7,555 bases of DNA from Halobacteriales archaeon (GTDB taxonomy: Archaea; Thermoplasmatota; SW-10-69-26; JACQPN01; JAIVGT01), in assembly GCA_020201485.1 (NCBI GenBank), contig JAIVGT010000033.1:1-7555 (forward strand), written 5' to 3'. Below the pieces are notes generated by a model that worked only from the letters and a program-made list of their open reading frames with translations, was not told the DNA's origin and did no database searches. The first letter of the stretch is position 1; every line of letters starts with the position of its first letter. This document shows positions 1 through 5,752 of the stretch, piece after piece. Both the position numbers and the translations under genes were made by a program.

Positions 1-55
1 TCGCAACTTCCAGGAAGCGGTGGAGCAGCGCCCCGGGCACATCGTGACGCGATGA
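1..55 (+). CDS. C-terminal end of an unidentified protein (5' end outside the window)
   Basis: The reading frame beginning at base 2 is open from the window edge to a TGA at 53-55 and encodes 17 residues ending in GHIVTR. Fifteen of its 17 sense codons end in G or C, as in the other genes here, which is the main reason to think it is real. The fragment is too short to name. The next gene to the right, the MoaE-like one, probably starts 149 nt further on. The ATG that overlaps this stop codon (52-54) leads into arginine/proline-rich sequence that does not look like protein. The C-terminus is not the Gly-Gly tail of a MoaD sulfur carrier, so this is not the missing small subunit of molybdopterin synthase. 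Confidence 0.55.
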   Translation, partial: RNFQEAVEQRPGHIVTR

Positions 56-204
56 GCGCGGCGCTGGCGCGCCGCCCCCTCCCCGCGACCCACCCGCCGC
101 GCTCGCCCGGCGCCAGCGTCCAGGCGATGCGCCCCGGCCGGGCTCTGGTCCGTTCACGACGCACGTCCCAGCGCGGTCTTGGCCAGGCGCGCCGAGCCGC
201 GCGC

Positions 205-597
205 ATGCAGGCCGCCGCGGTCTCGGACGTGCGCATCGCGCCCCGGCTCGACGCGAGCGAGGCGCTGGCGTGGATGGGGAGGGGCGAGGGTGGCGCTATC
301 AGCCTCGTCGTGACGCGCGCCCGGGGGTGCGCCGTGCGCTGCGCCCCGGCTCCCGATGCGCGCGAGCGGTTGGAACGCGCTGCGGCGCAGGCCGCGGCCG
401 TCGGCGCGACGCGCGTCCTGGTGTGGCAGGCCGAGGGCGTCGTGACCGAAGGCGGTGCCATCGCGGTCGTCGGGGTCCTCGCGGAGCATCGGAAGGAGGC
501 GGTCGCCGGCACGCAGATCCTCCTCGGCGGGCTCAAGGGCGTGGCGCGGCGCCAGGACCTTCCCGCGGCCCCAGCCGGGCTGCCGCCGGCCGCATGA
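205..597 (+). CDS. MoaE-like protein, degenerate at the active site
   Basis: This 130-residue protein resembles MoaE, the catalytic large subunit of molybdopterin synthase, which transfers sulfur from MoaD to precursor Z in molybdenum-cofactor synthesis. Seen here: an opening strand around residues 8-14, the GAISLVV strand (30-36) that matches the MoaE 'GAVVTFTG' strand, a helix at 52-65, and a VVGVLAEHRKEA segment (88-99) matching the MoaE 'GVTSAHRxxAF' motif, with His95 and Arg96 kept. The LK pair (Lys111) matches the MoaE lysine known in E. coli as Lys119. The following P-(F/I)-W-K motif, which carries Lys126 in E. coli, is replaced by ARRQD. The substrate loop after the first strands is also short. 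It may therefore be a non-catalytic paralogue or a diverged enzyme. No MoaD lies beside it. The start at 205 is chosen because residues upstream of it are low-complexity Arg/Pro/Ala. There is no clear Shine-Dalgarno site. Family assignment is by eye. Confidence 0.6.
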   Translation: MQAAAVSDVRIAPRLDASEALAWMGRGEGGAISLVVTRARGCAVRCAPAPDARERLERAAAQAAAVGATRVLVWQAEGVVTEGGAIAVVGVLAEHRKEAVAGTQILLGGLKGVARRQDLPAAPAGLPPAA

Positions 598-599
598 GC

Positions 600-1415
600 C
601 TACGCCTTGTCCTCGTCGTAATGCGCCTGCGCCTTCGACGCCACGCGGTCCCCGAAGTAGGGCAGGGTGCGGCGCAAGGCGTGCACGACGGCGGTGGACT
701 TCGGCATGCGCAGCGGGGGCTCGCGCCGGCCCATCGTGCCGGACAGGGCCGCGGTGTCGTCGCCGCACACCTCGATGAGCGCGCGCGCCACGGCGCGGTC
801 CAGCCGGGCGTAGTCCTCGACCGGGATGAGCAGGCCGTGGCCATGCGTGAGCGACGGCAGCAGTTCGAACGTCTCCGGGGCCAGGCCGTGCGATTCGTAG
901 GAGCAGAGAAGGCGGATGCCGTGCTCGGCAATGACCTCGTTCCACAGCTCCTCCAGGCGCATGGCCCCCTTCAGGTTCCCGCGCTTCCACAGCAGGTTCA
1001 CCATCTCGCCCCAGGCGCGCACCTCCGTCGCGCCCGACGAGCGCACCTTGCGGATGGCGTCCCCGGCAGCGGCGAAGAACGCCGGGGCGTCCGGCAGGCC
1101 GCCCACCATGAACGCCTCCATCGTCGCGTCCGCGTCGAGCAGGAGGAGCCGACCTTCGCGCTCCAGCTGGAGGGCATCGAGGTCCATCTCCCCGAGCCGG
1201 CGGGCGACCGCTGCGCGGTGCTCGGCGGTCGCGATGAGCACCGCCCCGCCGCCGCGGCGCAGCGGCGTCGCGATCCATGTCGCGACGGCCTTCTCCAGGA
1301 ACGCGGGGTCTTCGTAGAACTGGACGACGTGCTGGTCGGTGGACCCGTCGGTCAGCAGGTCGGCCCAGGGAGCGCTCGCGGCAGCCACGGCATGCACATG
1401 GCGGCCCGGCCCCAT
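600..1415 (-). CDS. stand-alone MEDS (DcmR-type sensory) domain protein
   Basis: This 271-residue soluble protein is almost entirely a MEDS domain, the sensory domain first described in methanogens and methylotrophs (DcmR) and often fused to or encoded near kinases and regulators. Visible signatures are DQHVVQFYED (27-36), the GGGAVLIATAEHR strand-turn (55-67), LLLLDADATMEAFM (90-103), VRAWGEMVNLLWKRGN (132-147) and EELWNEVIAEHGIRLLCSYE (155-174). Together these are the canonical order of the family. Residues 190 onward add a roughly 80-residue C-terminal extension ending in a charged tail, of unknown role. No transmembrane segment, kinase or DNA-binding domain is present, so it should act through a partner or a small ligand. 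It lies on the same strand as the REC/kinase cassette but is separated from it by the plus-strand zinc-finger gene. The ATG at 1415 is chosen because frame-compatible sequence upstream is Arg-rich and non-protein-like. GTG codons just downstream are possible starts. Its 3' end converges on the MoaE-like gene with 2 nt between. Confidence 0.85.
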   Translation of the reverse strand: MGPGRHVHAVAAASAPWADLLTDGSTDQHVVQFYEDPAFLEKAVATWIATPLRRGGGAVLIATAEHRAAVARRLGEMDLDALQLEREGRLLLLDADATMEAFMVGGLPDAPAFFAAAGDAIRKVRSSGATEVRAWGEMVNLLWKRGNLKGAMRLEELWNEVIAEHGIRLLCSYESHGLAPETFELLPSLTHGHGLLIPVEDYARLDRAVARALIEVCGDDTAALSGTMGRREPPLRMPKSTAVVHALRRTLPYFGDRVASKAQAHYDEDKA

Positions 1416-1532
1416 GAACCAACTGCTTGGCAGGCTTCTCGCCCGCCCACCACCCCGCGTGGTGCGCCGCGATGTCCACGCGAAGCCGAGGGGGGCCTCG
1501 TCGCATCCTCTCCGCTGGGGAAACCGCGGCAT

Positions 1533-1594
1533 TCCGCGGATGGGGCACCGGATTCTCCCCGCGCGGGGCGCCCATCGTGAGAAATCCGCGGATG
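1533..1594. repeat. two copies of a 10-bp motif with a palindromic core (TCCGCGGATG)
   Basis: TCCGCGGATG occurs at 1533-1542 and again at 1585-1594, a start-to-start distance of 52 bp, or about five helical turns. The core TCCGCGGA is self-complementary. In the second copy the palindrome extends to ATCCGCGGAT (1584-1593). Both lie between the divergent MEDS and zinc-finger genes, 118-179 nt upstream of the MEDS start and 62-123 nt upstream of the zinc-finger start, so they could be paired operator sites. In sequence this rich in G and C, short CG palindromes also arise by chance, so function is inferred from placement only. Confidence 0.35.
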
Positions 1595-1612
1595 CGCATC
1601 GCGCGCGATGCG
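1595..1612. promoter_or_regulatory. 18-bp perfect palindrome in the divergent intergenic region
   Basis: CGCATCGCGCGCGATGCG reads the same on both strands with no spacer. It begins immediately after the second TCCGCGGATG motif and ends 43 nt before the zinc-finger start codon. A dimeric repressor site or a hairpin in the zinc-finger leader are both possible. The rest of the 240-nt gap (1416-1655) contains no open frame I believe and no convincing TATA or -10/-35 element. Confidence 0.45.
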
Positions 1613-1642
1613 TGGTTTCAAGGTGCGGCCGCGCGTACAGGC

Positions 1643-1649
1643 AAAGGAG
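1643..1649 (+). promoter_or_regulatory. Shine-Dalgarno site of the zinc-finger gene
   Basis: AAAGGAG lies 6 nt upstream of the ATG at 1656. It selects this start over the in-frame ATG at 1608, which falls inside the 18-bp palindrome. It is one of only two strong ribosome-binding sites in the window. Confidence 0.7.
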
Positions 1650-1655
1650 CGCACG

Positions 1656-1850
1656 ATGGGGGAAGTCGCGGGGTCCACGCAGCCGCCCGGCAACGTCTGC
1701 CCGACGTGCCGCGCGGCGGCGGGGGCGTGGTGCATGCGGGCCGGCGCGGACCGGCCCGCGGACGGCTTCGTGCACAAGGACCGCTCCCTGCTCGTCGAGC
1801 ACCCACCCGACCCGGTGACCGGCAGCGTCCACCTGCCGCCCGCTCCGTGA
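1656..1850 (+). CDS. 64-residue zinc-finger protein, CCCH type
   Basis: This small protein carries the pattern C15-x2-C18-x7-C26-x13-H40 in the context NVCPTC...GAWC...FVHKDR. The spacing and the surrounding Pro, Gly and basic residues match the short zinc-finger family common in actinobacteria and their phages (CPxCGAxxGxxC...H), thought to bind nucleic acid. It has an excellent ribosome-binding site 6 nt upstream and a proline-rich C-terminal tail. It sits alone on the plus strand between two minus-strand signalling genes and faces the downstream kinase gene tail to tail. Divergence from the MEDS gene across a palindrome-bearing region would suit a small DNA-binding regulator of its own promoter, but that is inference. 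His49 is an alternative fourth ligand. That it is a real gene is fairly certain. The role is not known. Confidence 0.72.
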   Translation: MGEVAGSTQPPGNVCPTCRAAAGAWCMRAGADRPADGFVHKDRSLLVEHPPDPVTGSVHLPPAP

Positions 1851-1880
1851 GCCGGCCCGCCCCGAGCCACGCGCGAGCCC

Positions 1881-1896
1881 GCCCTTGCGCGAGGGC
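1881..1896. terminator. weak stem-loop between convergent genes
   Basis: GCCCT (1881-1885) and AGGGC (1892-1896) form a 5-bp stem with a 6-nt loop in the 75-nt gap between the stops of the zinc-finger gene and the kinase. There is no T-run on either side, so this would be at most a weak bidirectional transcript end. Confidence 0.2.
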
Positions 1897-1925
1897 CGCG
1901 GTCGTCGCCGCGCAGCTTGCTTGCG

Positions 1926-3377
1926 TCACCGCGCGATGCCCGCGAGGGCCGGGTCCTGCGACGCGGCGGGAACGGGCGCGAGCGGGGCGGGAAGCGCCGC
2001 GGGTGGGAGCGTCACGACGAAGAGCGTGCCCTGCCCGCGGCCGGCCGATTCCGCGCGGATGGTCCCGCCGTGCTGCTCCACGATGCCCTTGCAGATGTAG
2101 AGGCCGAGTCCCGTGCCCTTCGGATGGGAGCGCGCGTCGTGGACCTGGCTGAACGGCTGGAACAGCTTGCCCAGGTCCGCGGGCTCGATGCCGATGCCGG
2201 AGTCGCGCACGCGCAGCGCGGCGTGCCCGCCTTCCGTGCCCAGCTCGACCGTGACGCGCCCGCCGGCGGACGTGAACTTCAGCGCGTTGCTGAGCAGGTT
2301 GTCCACGACCTGCCCCAGGCGCACCGCATCCGCCATCGCGCCCACCGGGCTGCCGGTCAGCTCCAGCGCCACGCCCCGCTCCGCCGCCAGGGGGCCGAAC
2401 GAGGCGAGGCTTTCCTCGGCCAGGGCGCGCAGGTCCGACGGCAGGGTCTGGAGCTGGAAGCGCCCGCTCTCCAGCCGGGACACGTCGAGGAGGTCGGAGA
2501 GCACGTTCGCCAGCCGGTCCAGGTTGCGGTCGAGCACGGTCACGACGCGCTCCTGCCGCTGGTTCAGCCCGCTCGTGCGCAGCAGGTCCACCTGGAGGCG
2601 GATGGGGGTGAGTGGCGTGCGCAGCTCGTGCGCGGCGATGTTCAGCAGGTTCGTGCGGAAGGCCTCGACGCGCTGCGCGTTCTCCGCCAGCTCCGTCTGC
2701 GCCGCGCGCTCCAGGGCCTGCGCCGCCTCCGCCTGCGAGCGGGCCTGCTCGTTGAGCTTCCAGTTCACCATGCTCGCGGCGCTCGCCGCCAGGACGAACC
2801 CGCCGTGGATGCCCGCCCACACCCAGGGCTGCGCGTACGCGTCGGCGTGGTTGTACACGCTGCGCGGGTCGAGCACGCCGACCACGCCGTGGTGCAGGAC
2901 CACGTACGCGATGGCGACGAGGAACGGGACCCAGTCCTCGTACAGGGAGATGATGATGACGCTGACGAAGAAGTGGAAGTGCGCCTCGATGTAGCCGCCG
3001 GACAGGTGCGTGAGCAGCGCGGAGCAGCTGATGAGGCCGATGCTGGCGAGCGTGCCGCTCAGGCGGGCCCGGTGCGCCGTGGCCGCCGCGGCGACGACGA
3101 TGGCGGCGATGAGCGCGACCTCGAGCGTCACGTGGGTCCACGGCCGGCCTTGCCACAGGCCGTAGGCGAAGAGCGCCGGAACGTGCGCCGCGACGAGGAC
3201 GAGGATGTAGCGGTGCCGCGTGCGCAACGCCGCCTCCGGCAGGCCGCCGCCCGTCGGCAGCCACGTGCGCAGCCCAGCGAGCGAGAACGGCTCCTGCGCC
3301 GCGCGCGTCGGCGCCGCGTGCCCGTCCGCGGCGTGGGACGCGCGCGCGGCCTCCGCCGGCGGCAGGCCCGGGGTCAT
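1926..3377 (-). CDS. sensor histidine kinase with a six-helix, histidine-rich membrane sensor
   Basis: This 483-residue kinase has a roughly 55-residue cytoplasmic N-terminus, then six predicted membrane helices (about 57-75, 83-102, 108-126, 133-148, 150-168, 184-203). The sensor holds GGYIEAHFHFF (127-137), LYEDW (145-149), VVLHHGVVG (159-167) and GIHGGF (189-194), motifs I associate with a membrane module found on bacterial diguanylate cyclases and chemoreceptors. A helical linker (205-245) leads to the dimerisation and phosphoacceptor domain, with the H-box AAHELRTPLTPI and His250 as phosphorylation site. The ATP-binding domain shows the N-box (Asn360, Asn364), G1 DSGIG (392-396) and G2 GTGLGL (421-426). 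All catalytic elements are intact. It lacks PAS, HAMP and receiver domains. Its ATG overlaps the stop of the upstream receiver gene by 4 nt, implying translational coupling and a cognate pair. The ligand is unknown. The clustered histidines could bind a metal or haem. Confidence 0.92.
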   Translation of the reverse strand: MTPGLPPAEAARASHAADGHAAPTRAAQEPFSLAGLRTWLPTGGGLPEAALRTRHRYILVLVAAHVPALFAYGLWQGRPWTHVTLEVALIAAIVVAAAATAHRARLSGTLASIGLISCSALLTHLSGGYIEAHFHFFVSVIIISLYEDWVPFLVAIAYVVLHHGVVGVLDPRSVYNHADAYAQPWVWAGIHGGFVLAASAASMVNWKLNEQARSQAEAAQALERAAQTELAENAQRVEAFRTNLLNIAAHELRTPLTPIRLQVDLLRTSGLNQRQERVVTVLDRNLDRLANVLSDLLDVSRLESGRFQLQTLPSDLRALAEESLASFGPLAAERGVALELTGSPVGAMADAVRLGQVVDNLLSNALKFTSAGGRVTVELGTEGGHAALRVRDSGIGIEPADLGKLFQPFSQVHDARSHPKGTGLGLYICKGIVEQHGGTIRAESAGRGQGTLFVVTLPPAALPAPLAPVPAASQDPALAGIAR

Positions 3378-3796
3378 GCGACCCCCTGCGGCAGCGCGCC
3401 CTCCACGAGGGCGACGAGCTTGCGCGCGACGAACGGCTTCTGGACGAGCGCATCCGCCCCCACCGTGGCCGCGACGTCGGAGGTGAAGGAGGAGATGTAC
3501 GCGCTCATCAGCGCGCGCCGCGTGCCCGGGGCCGTGCGGCCGACCCAGGCCAGGAGCTCGTGGCCGGGCATGCCGGGCATCCGCTCGTCGGCGAGGACGA
3601 TGTCGTAGCGCCTCCCCTGCCGGAACAGGGCTTGGGCCTCGGCGGCGTTCCGGGCGACGTCCGCGGCGACCCCGGGCACGAGCTCCTCGATGAGGACGCG
3701 CAGGCTGTCCGCGATGTCGGCCTCGTCGTCCACGATGAGGACACGGCCGCGGGCCGCTGGGGCGGGCACGGCCCCGGTTACGCCCCGGATGTCCAT
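3374..3796 (-). CDS. single-domain response regulator (receiver only), partner of the downstream kinase
   Basis: This 140-residue protein is a CheY-like receiver with nothing attached. Acidic residues Asp23, Asp24 and Glu25 (VDDE), the phosphoacceptor Asp70 in IVLADERMPG, the switch serine Ser98 and Lys120 in QKPF are all present. About 18 residues precede the first strand. There is no DNA-binding or enzymatic output domain, so it should act by docking on a target or as a phosphorelay intermediate. The stop codon overlaps the kinase start by 4 nt (ATGA), so the pair is very likely made together. The start at 3796 has no Shine-Dalgarno site. It lies 125 nt downstream of the upstream kinase's stop, a gap that contains a perfect inverted repeat and could hold a second promoter, although co-transcription with the upstream pair is also plausible. 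Confidence 0.9.
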   Translation of the reverse strand: MDIRGVTGAVPAPAARGRVLIVDDEADIADSLRVLIEELVPGVAADVARNAAEAQALFRQGRRYDIVLADERMPGMPGHELLAWVGRTAPGTRRALMSAYISSFTSDVAATVGADALVQKPFVARKLVALVEGALPQGVA

Positions 3797-3823
3797 GAAA
3801 GGATGGGAACCACGGGGCGATGG

Positions 3824-3841
3824 GCGAGGCGGATGCCTCGC
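3824..3841. promoter_or_regulatory. inverted repeat (7-bp arms, 4-nt loop) upstream of the second receiver gene
   Basis: GCGAGGC (3824-3830) and GCCTCGC (3835-3841) are exact complements around GGAT. The element lies 27-45 nt upstream of the receiver's start and about 80 nt after the upstream kinase's stop. No T-run follows on the minus strand, so an operator or an mRNA hairpin that separates the two pairs fits better than an intrinsic terminator. The rest of the gap at 3797-3921 shows nothing recognisable. Confidence 0.35.
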
Positions 3842-3921
3842 TGCGGGCACCCTCCACGGCGTTCTCTGGGAGCCAGGACCGGCCCGGCCACGCTGGACGC
3901 GTGCCAACGGGAAGGCCCTGC

Positions 3922-5682
3922 TCACGGCCGCAGTTCGGCGAGCGGCTTCCCCCGCGGCTTCGCGCCCGACCGCGGGATGCCGTCGCTCGCCAGGGGCAGG
4001 GTCACGATGAAGCGCGCGCCCTTGCCGCGGCCGGCGGACTCGGCGCGGATGGTCCCGCTGTGCTGCTCCACGATGCCCTTGCTGATGAACAGGCCCAGCC
4101 CCGTGCCGCGCGGCGCGTGGCGCAGCTCCGTGGTGAGCTGGCTGAACGGCTGGAAGAGCTTGGGCACGTCCTCGGCGGAGATGCCGATGCCCGTGTCCTG
4201 CACGGTGATGACCGCCTGCCCCTGCTGCTCGGCGAGGTGGACGGAGATGCGTCCCGCGGGCGGCGTGAACTTCAGCGCGTTGCTCACGAGGTTGAACGCG
4301 ACCTGCGCCAGGCGCTTCGCGTCGCCCTCCACCATGAGGTTGCGCTGCACGCTCACGCGGAGTTCGACGCCGGCGCGGCGCGCCGTGGGCCGGAAGGTCT
4401 CGACCGCGTCGTCCACGAGGTAGGCCAGGTCCACGGCCCGCTTGTCCAGGCGCAGCCGGCCGTTCTCCATGCGCCCCACGTCGAGCACGTCGTTGACGAG
4501 CTCGGCCAGGCGGCCGACGTTGCGGTGGAGCTGCTCCATGGAGCGCTGCTGCGCGTCGTTCAGCGCGCCGAGCTCGCCGGAGCGCAGGAGGTCCACGTGG
4601 ATGATGATGGGGGTGAGCGGCGTGTTCAGCTCGTGCGACGCCGTGTTCAGGAACAGGCGGCGGAAGGCGTCCATCTGCTTCAGGCGCTCGATCTCCTGCT
4701 GCTGGTCGCGCGCCACCTGCCGCGCCGACTCCGCGCGCTCCCGCTGCGACATGTCGGTCAGGCTGAGCACCGCGCCCACCACCCGGCCGCTGTCGATGAC
4801 CGGGGCGCACACCAGGTCCACGGGCAGCGTCGCGCCCCCGCGCCGGCGCAGCGACGCGCTGATGACGCCGGGCGTGGCGTGGCCGCGCAGGGCGCTGTGC
4901 ACCGGGCAGCCGTCGGGCTGGTGCAGGGGCAGGCCGGCGCGGTTCGAGATGAGCGGCTCCGCGGCGCGGCCGGAGAGCTCCGCCGCGTCGTACCCGGTGA
5001 GGGCCTCCGCCGCCGGGTTCACGAACGTCACGCGCCCGTCCAGGTCCAGGCGGAGCACGGCCCCCGCCGAGTGGCGCAGGACCTGCTCGAAGGTCCGCCG
5101 CGAGCCCTCCTGCGAGGTCCAGGCGAGGAACTGGAGCGCGGCCACCGCCCCGACGAGGACGACGTCGAGGGCGAGCCACGCCGGGTTCGTGCGCACCAGG
5201 CCGGGCCAGGGCACGAACGCGCTCGGCACGGCGGCGGCGAAGCCCGCCTCGCCCAAGATGGAGAGCGCCGCGAACAGCACCATCGCCCCGTCCTCGTACA
5301 TCGCGACGAGGCGGAGCGCGAACAGCAGGTCGAGCTGCGCCTCGAGGAAGCCGTGGGTGAGCAGGGCGATGGCGGCGGCGGAGCCGAGCAGGCCGGCGGT
5401 GGCGAGCACGCTCCGCAGCCGGCGGCCGGGCGCGCCGGCGGCGAGGCCGGCGAAGCCCAGGGGCACGCCCGCCGCGGCCAGGCTCAGGGCGACGCCGTTG
5501 CCCGTGGCCACGCCGAGGACGCCCAGCCCCAGGGCGTGGAGGAGGAGCGCGCCGAGCGCGAGGCGGTGCCGGCGGTCCCAGGCCTCCTGGGGCAGGGGCT
5601 CCAGGGGGATGAGCCGGCTGCGCGCGGCGTCCAAGGCCCGGGCCCACGAGGAGGGAGCGGTCGCGGCTCGGACGCGGTCCAT
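3922..5682 (-). CDS. sensor histidine kinase with a six-helix membrane sensor and a PAS domain
   Basis: This 586-residue kinase is a paralogue of the downstream one. Six predicted membrane helices (about 39-59, 63-83, 91-110, 114-128, 132-151, 166-186) share the signature ALLTHGFLEA...MYED (106-131), but the histidines of the other kinase are replaced: QLD for HFH, LGEAG for LHHG, and Asp for the histidine in the last helix. A PAS domain follows (about 194-310; FVNPAAEALTGY and a C-terminal VVGAVLSLTDMSQRE segment), then a coiled linker (315-340). The H-box is NTASHELNTPLTPI with His350. The N-box has Asn464 and Asn468, G1 is DTGIG (496-500) and G2 is GTGLGL (526-531). The kinase core is intact. 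The start at 5682 is the first Met ahead of a plausible cytoplasmic N-terminus. It has no Shine-Dalgarno site. A receiver gene lies 70 nt upstream and is its likely partner. The PAS ligand cannot be read from the sequence. Confidence 0.92.
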   Translation of the reverse strand: MDRVRAATAPSSWARALDAARSRLIPLEPLPQEAWDRRHRLALGALLLHALGLGVLGVATGNGVALSLAAAGVPLGFAGLAAGAPGRRLRSVLATAGLLGSAAAIALLTHGFLEAQLDLLFALRLVAMYEDGAMVLFAALSILGEAGFAAAVPSAFVPWPGLVRTNPAWLALDVVLVGAVAALQFLAWTSQEGSRRTFEQVLRHSAGAVLRLDLDGRVTFVNPAAEALTGYDAAELSGRAAEPLISNRAGLPLHQPDGCPVHSALRGHATPGVISASLRRRGGATLPVDLVCAPVIDSGRVVGAVLSLTDMSQRERAESARQVARDQQQEIERLKQMDAFRRLFLNTASHELNTPLTPIIIHVDLLRSGELGALNDAQQRSMEQLHRNVGRLAELVNDVLDVGRMENGRLRLDKRAVDLAYLVDDAVETFRPTARRAGVELRVSVQRNLMVEGDAKRLAQVAFNLVSNALKFTPPAGRISVHLAEQQGQAVITVQDTGIGISAEDVPKLFQPFSQLTTELRHAPRGTGLGLFISKGIVEQHSGTIRAESAGRGKGARFIVTLPLASDGIPRSGAKPRGKPLAELRP

Positions 5683-5752
5683 GCCGGGGGAACCGCGTGC
5701 CCGTCCATCAGCGCTTTCGTCGCAAGGGCGAAGCGAGCGCGGCGGGGGCGGG

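Noticed and set aside
52..204. Extension of the MoaE-like frame back to the ATG at 52, overlapping the upstream stop as ATGA
   Set aside because: The added 51 residues are Arg/Pro/Ala-rich without any family match, while the MoaE-like fold starts right after the Met at 205. The overlap is tempting but probably accidental.
270..1580. Long plus-strand open frame antisense to the MEDS gene
   Set aside because: It has low-complexity basic composition and crosses a convincing MEDS domain on the other strand.
154..1599. Long minus-strand open frame overlapping the MoaE-like and MEDS genes
   Set aside because: Its product is dominated by Arg, Gly, Ala and Pro, as expected for an off-frame shadow in very GC-rich DNA.
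1416..1832. Upstream extension of the MEDS frame by 139 codons on the minus strand
   Set aside because: It runs through the divergent promoter region and antisense to the zinc-finger gene, is Arg-rich, and the MEDS signature begins only after the Met at 1415.
5712..5735. Hairpin CGCTT-T-CG / CG-AAGCG in the 70-nt gap between the first receiver and its kinase
   Set aside because: The stem needs a bulged base and has a 9-nt loop; too weak to call as a regulatory element.
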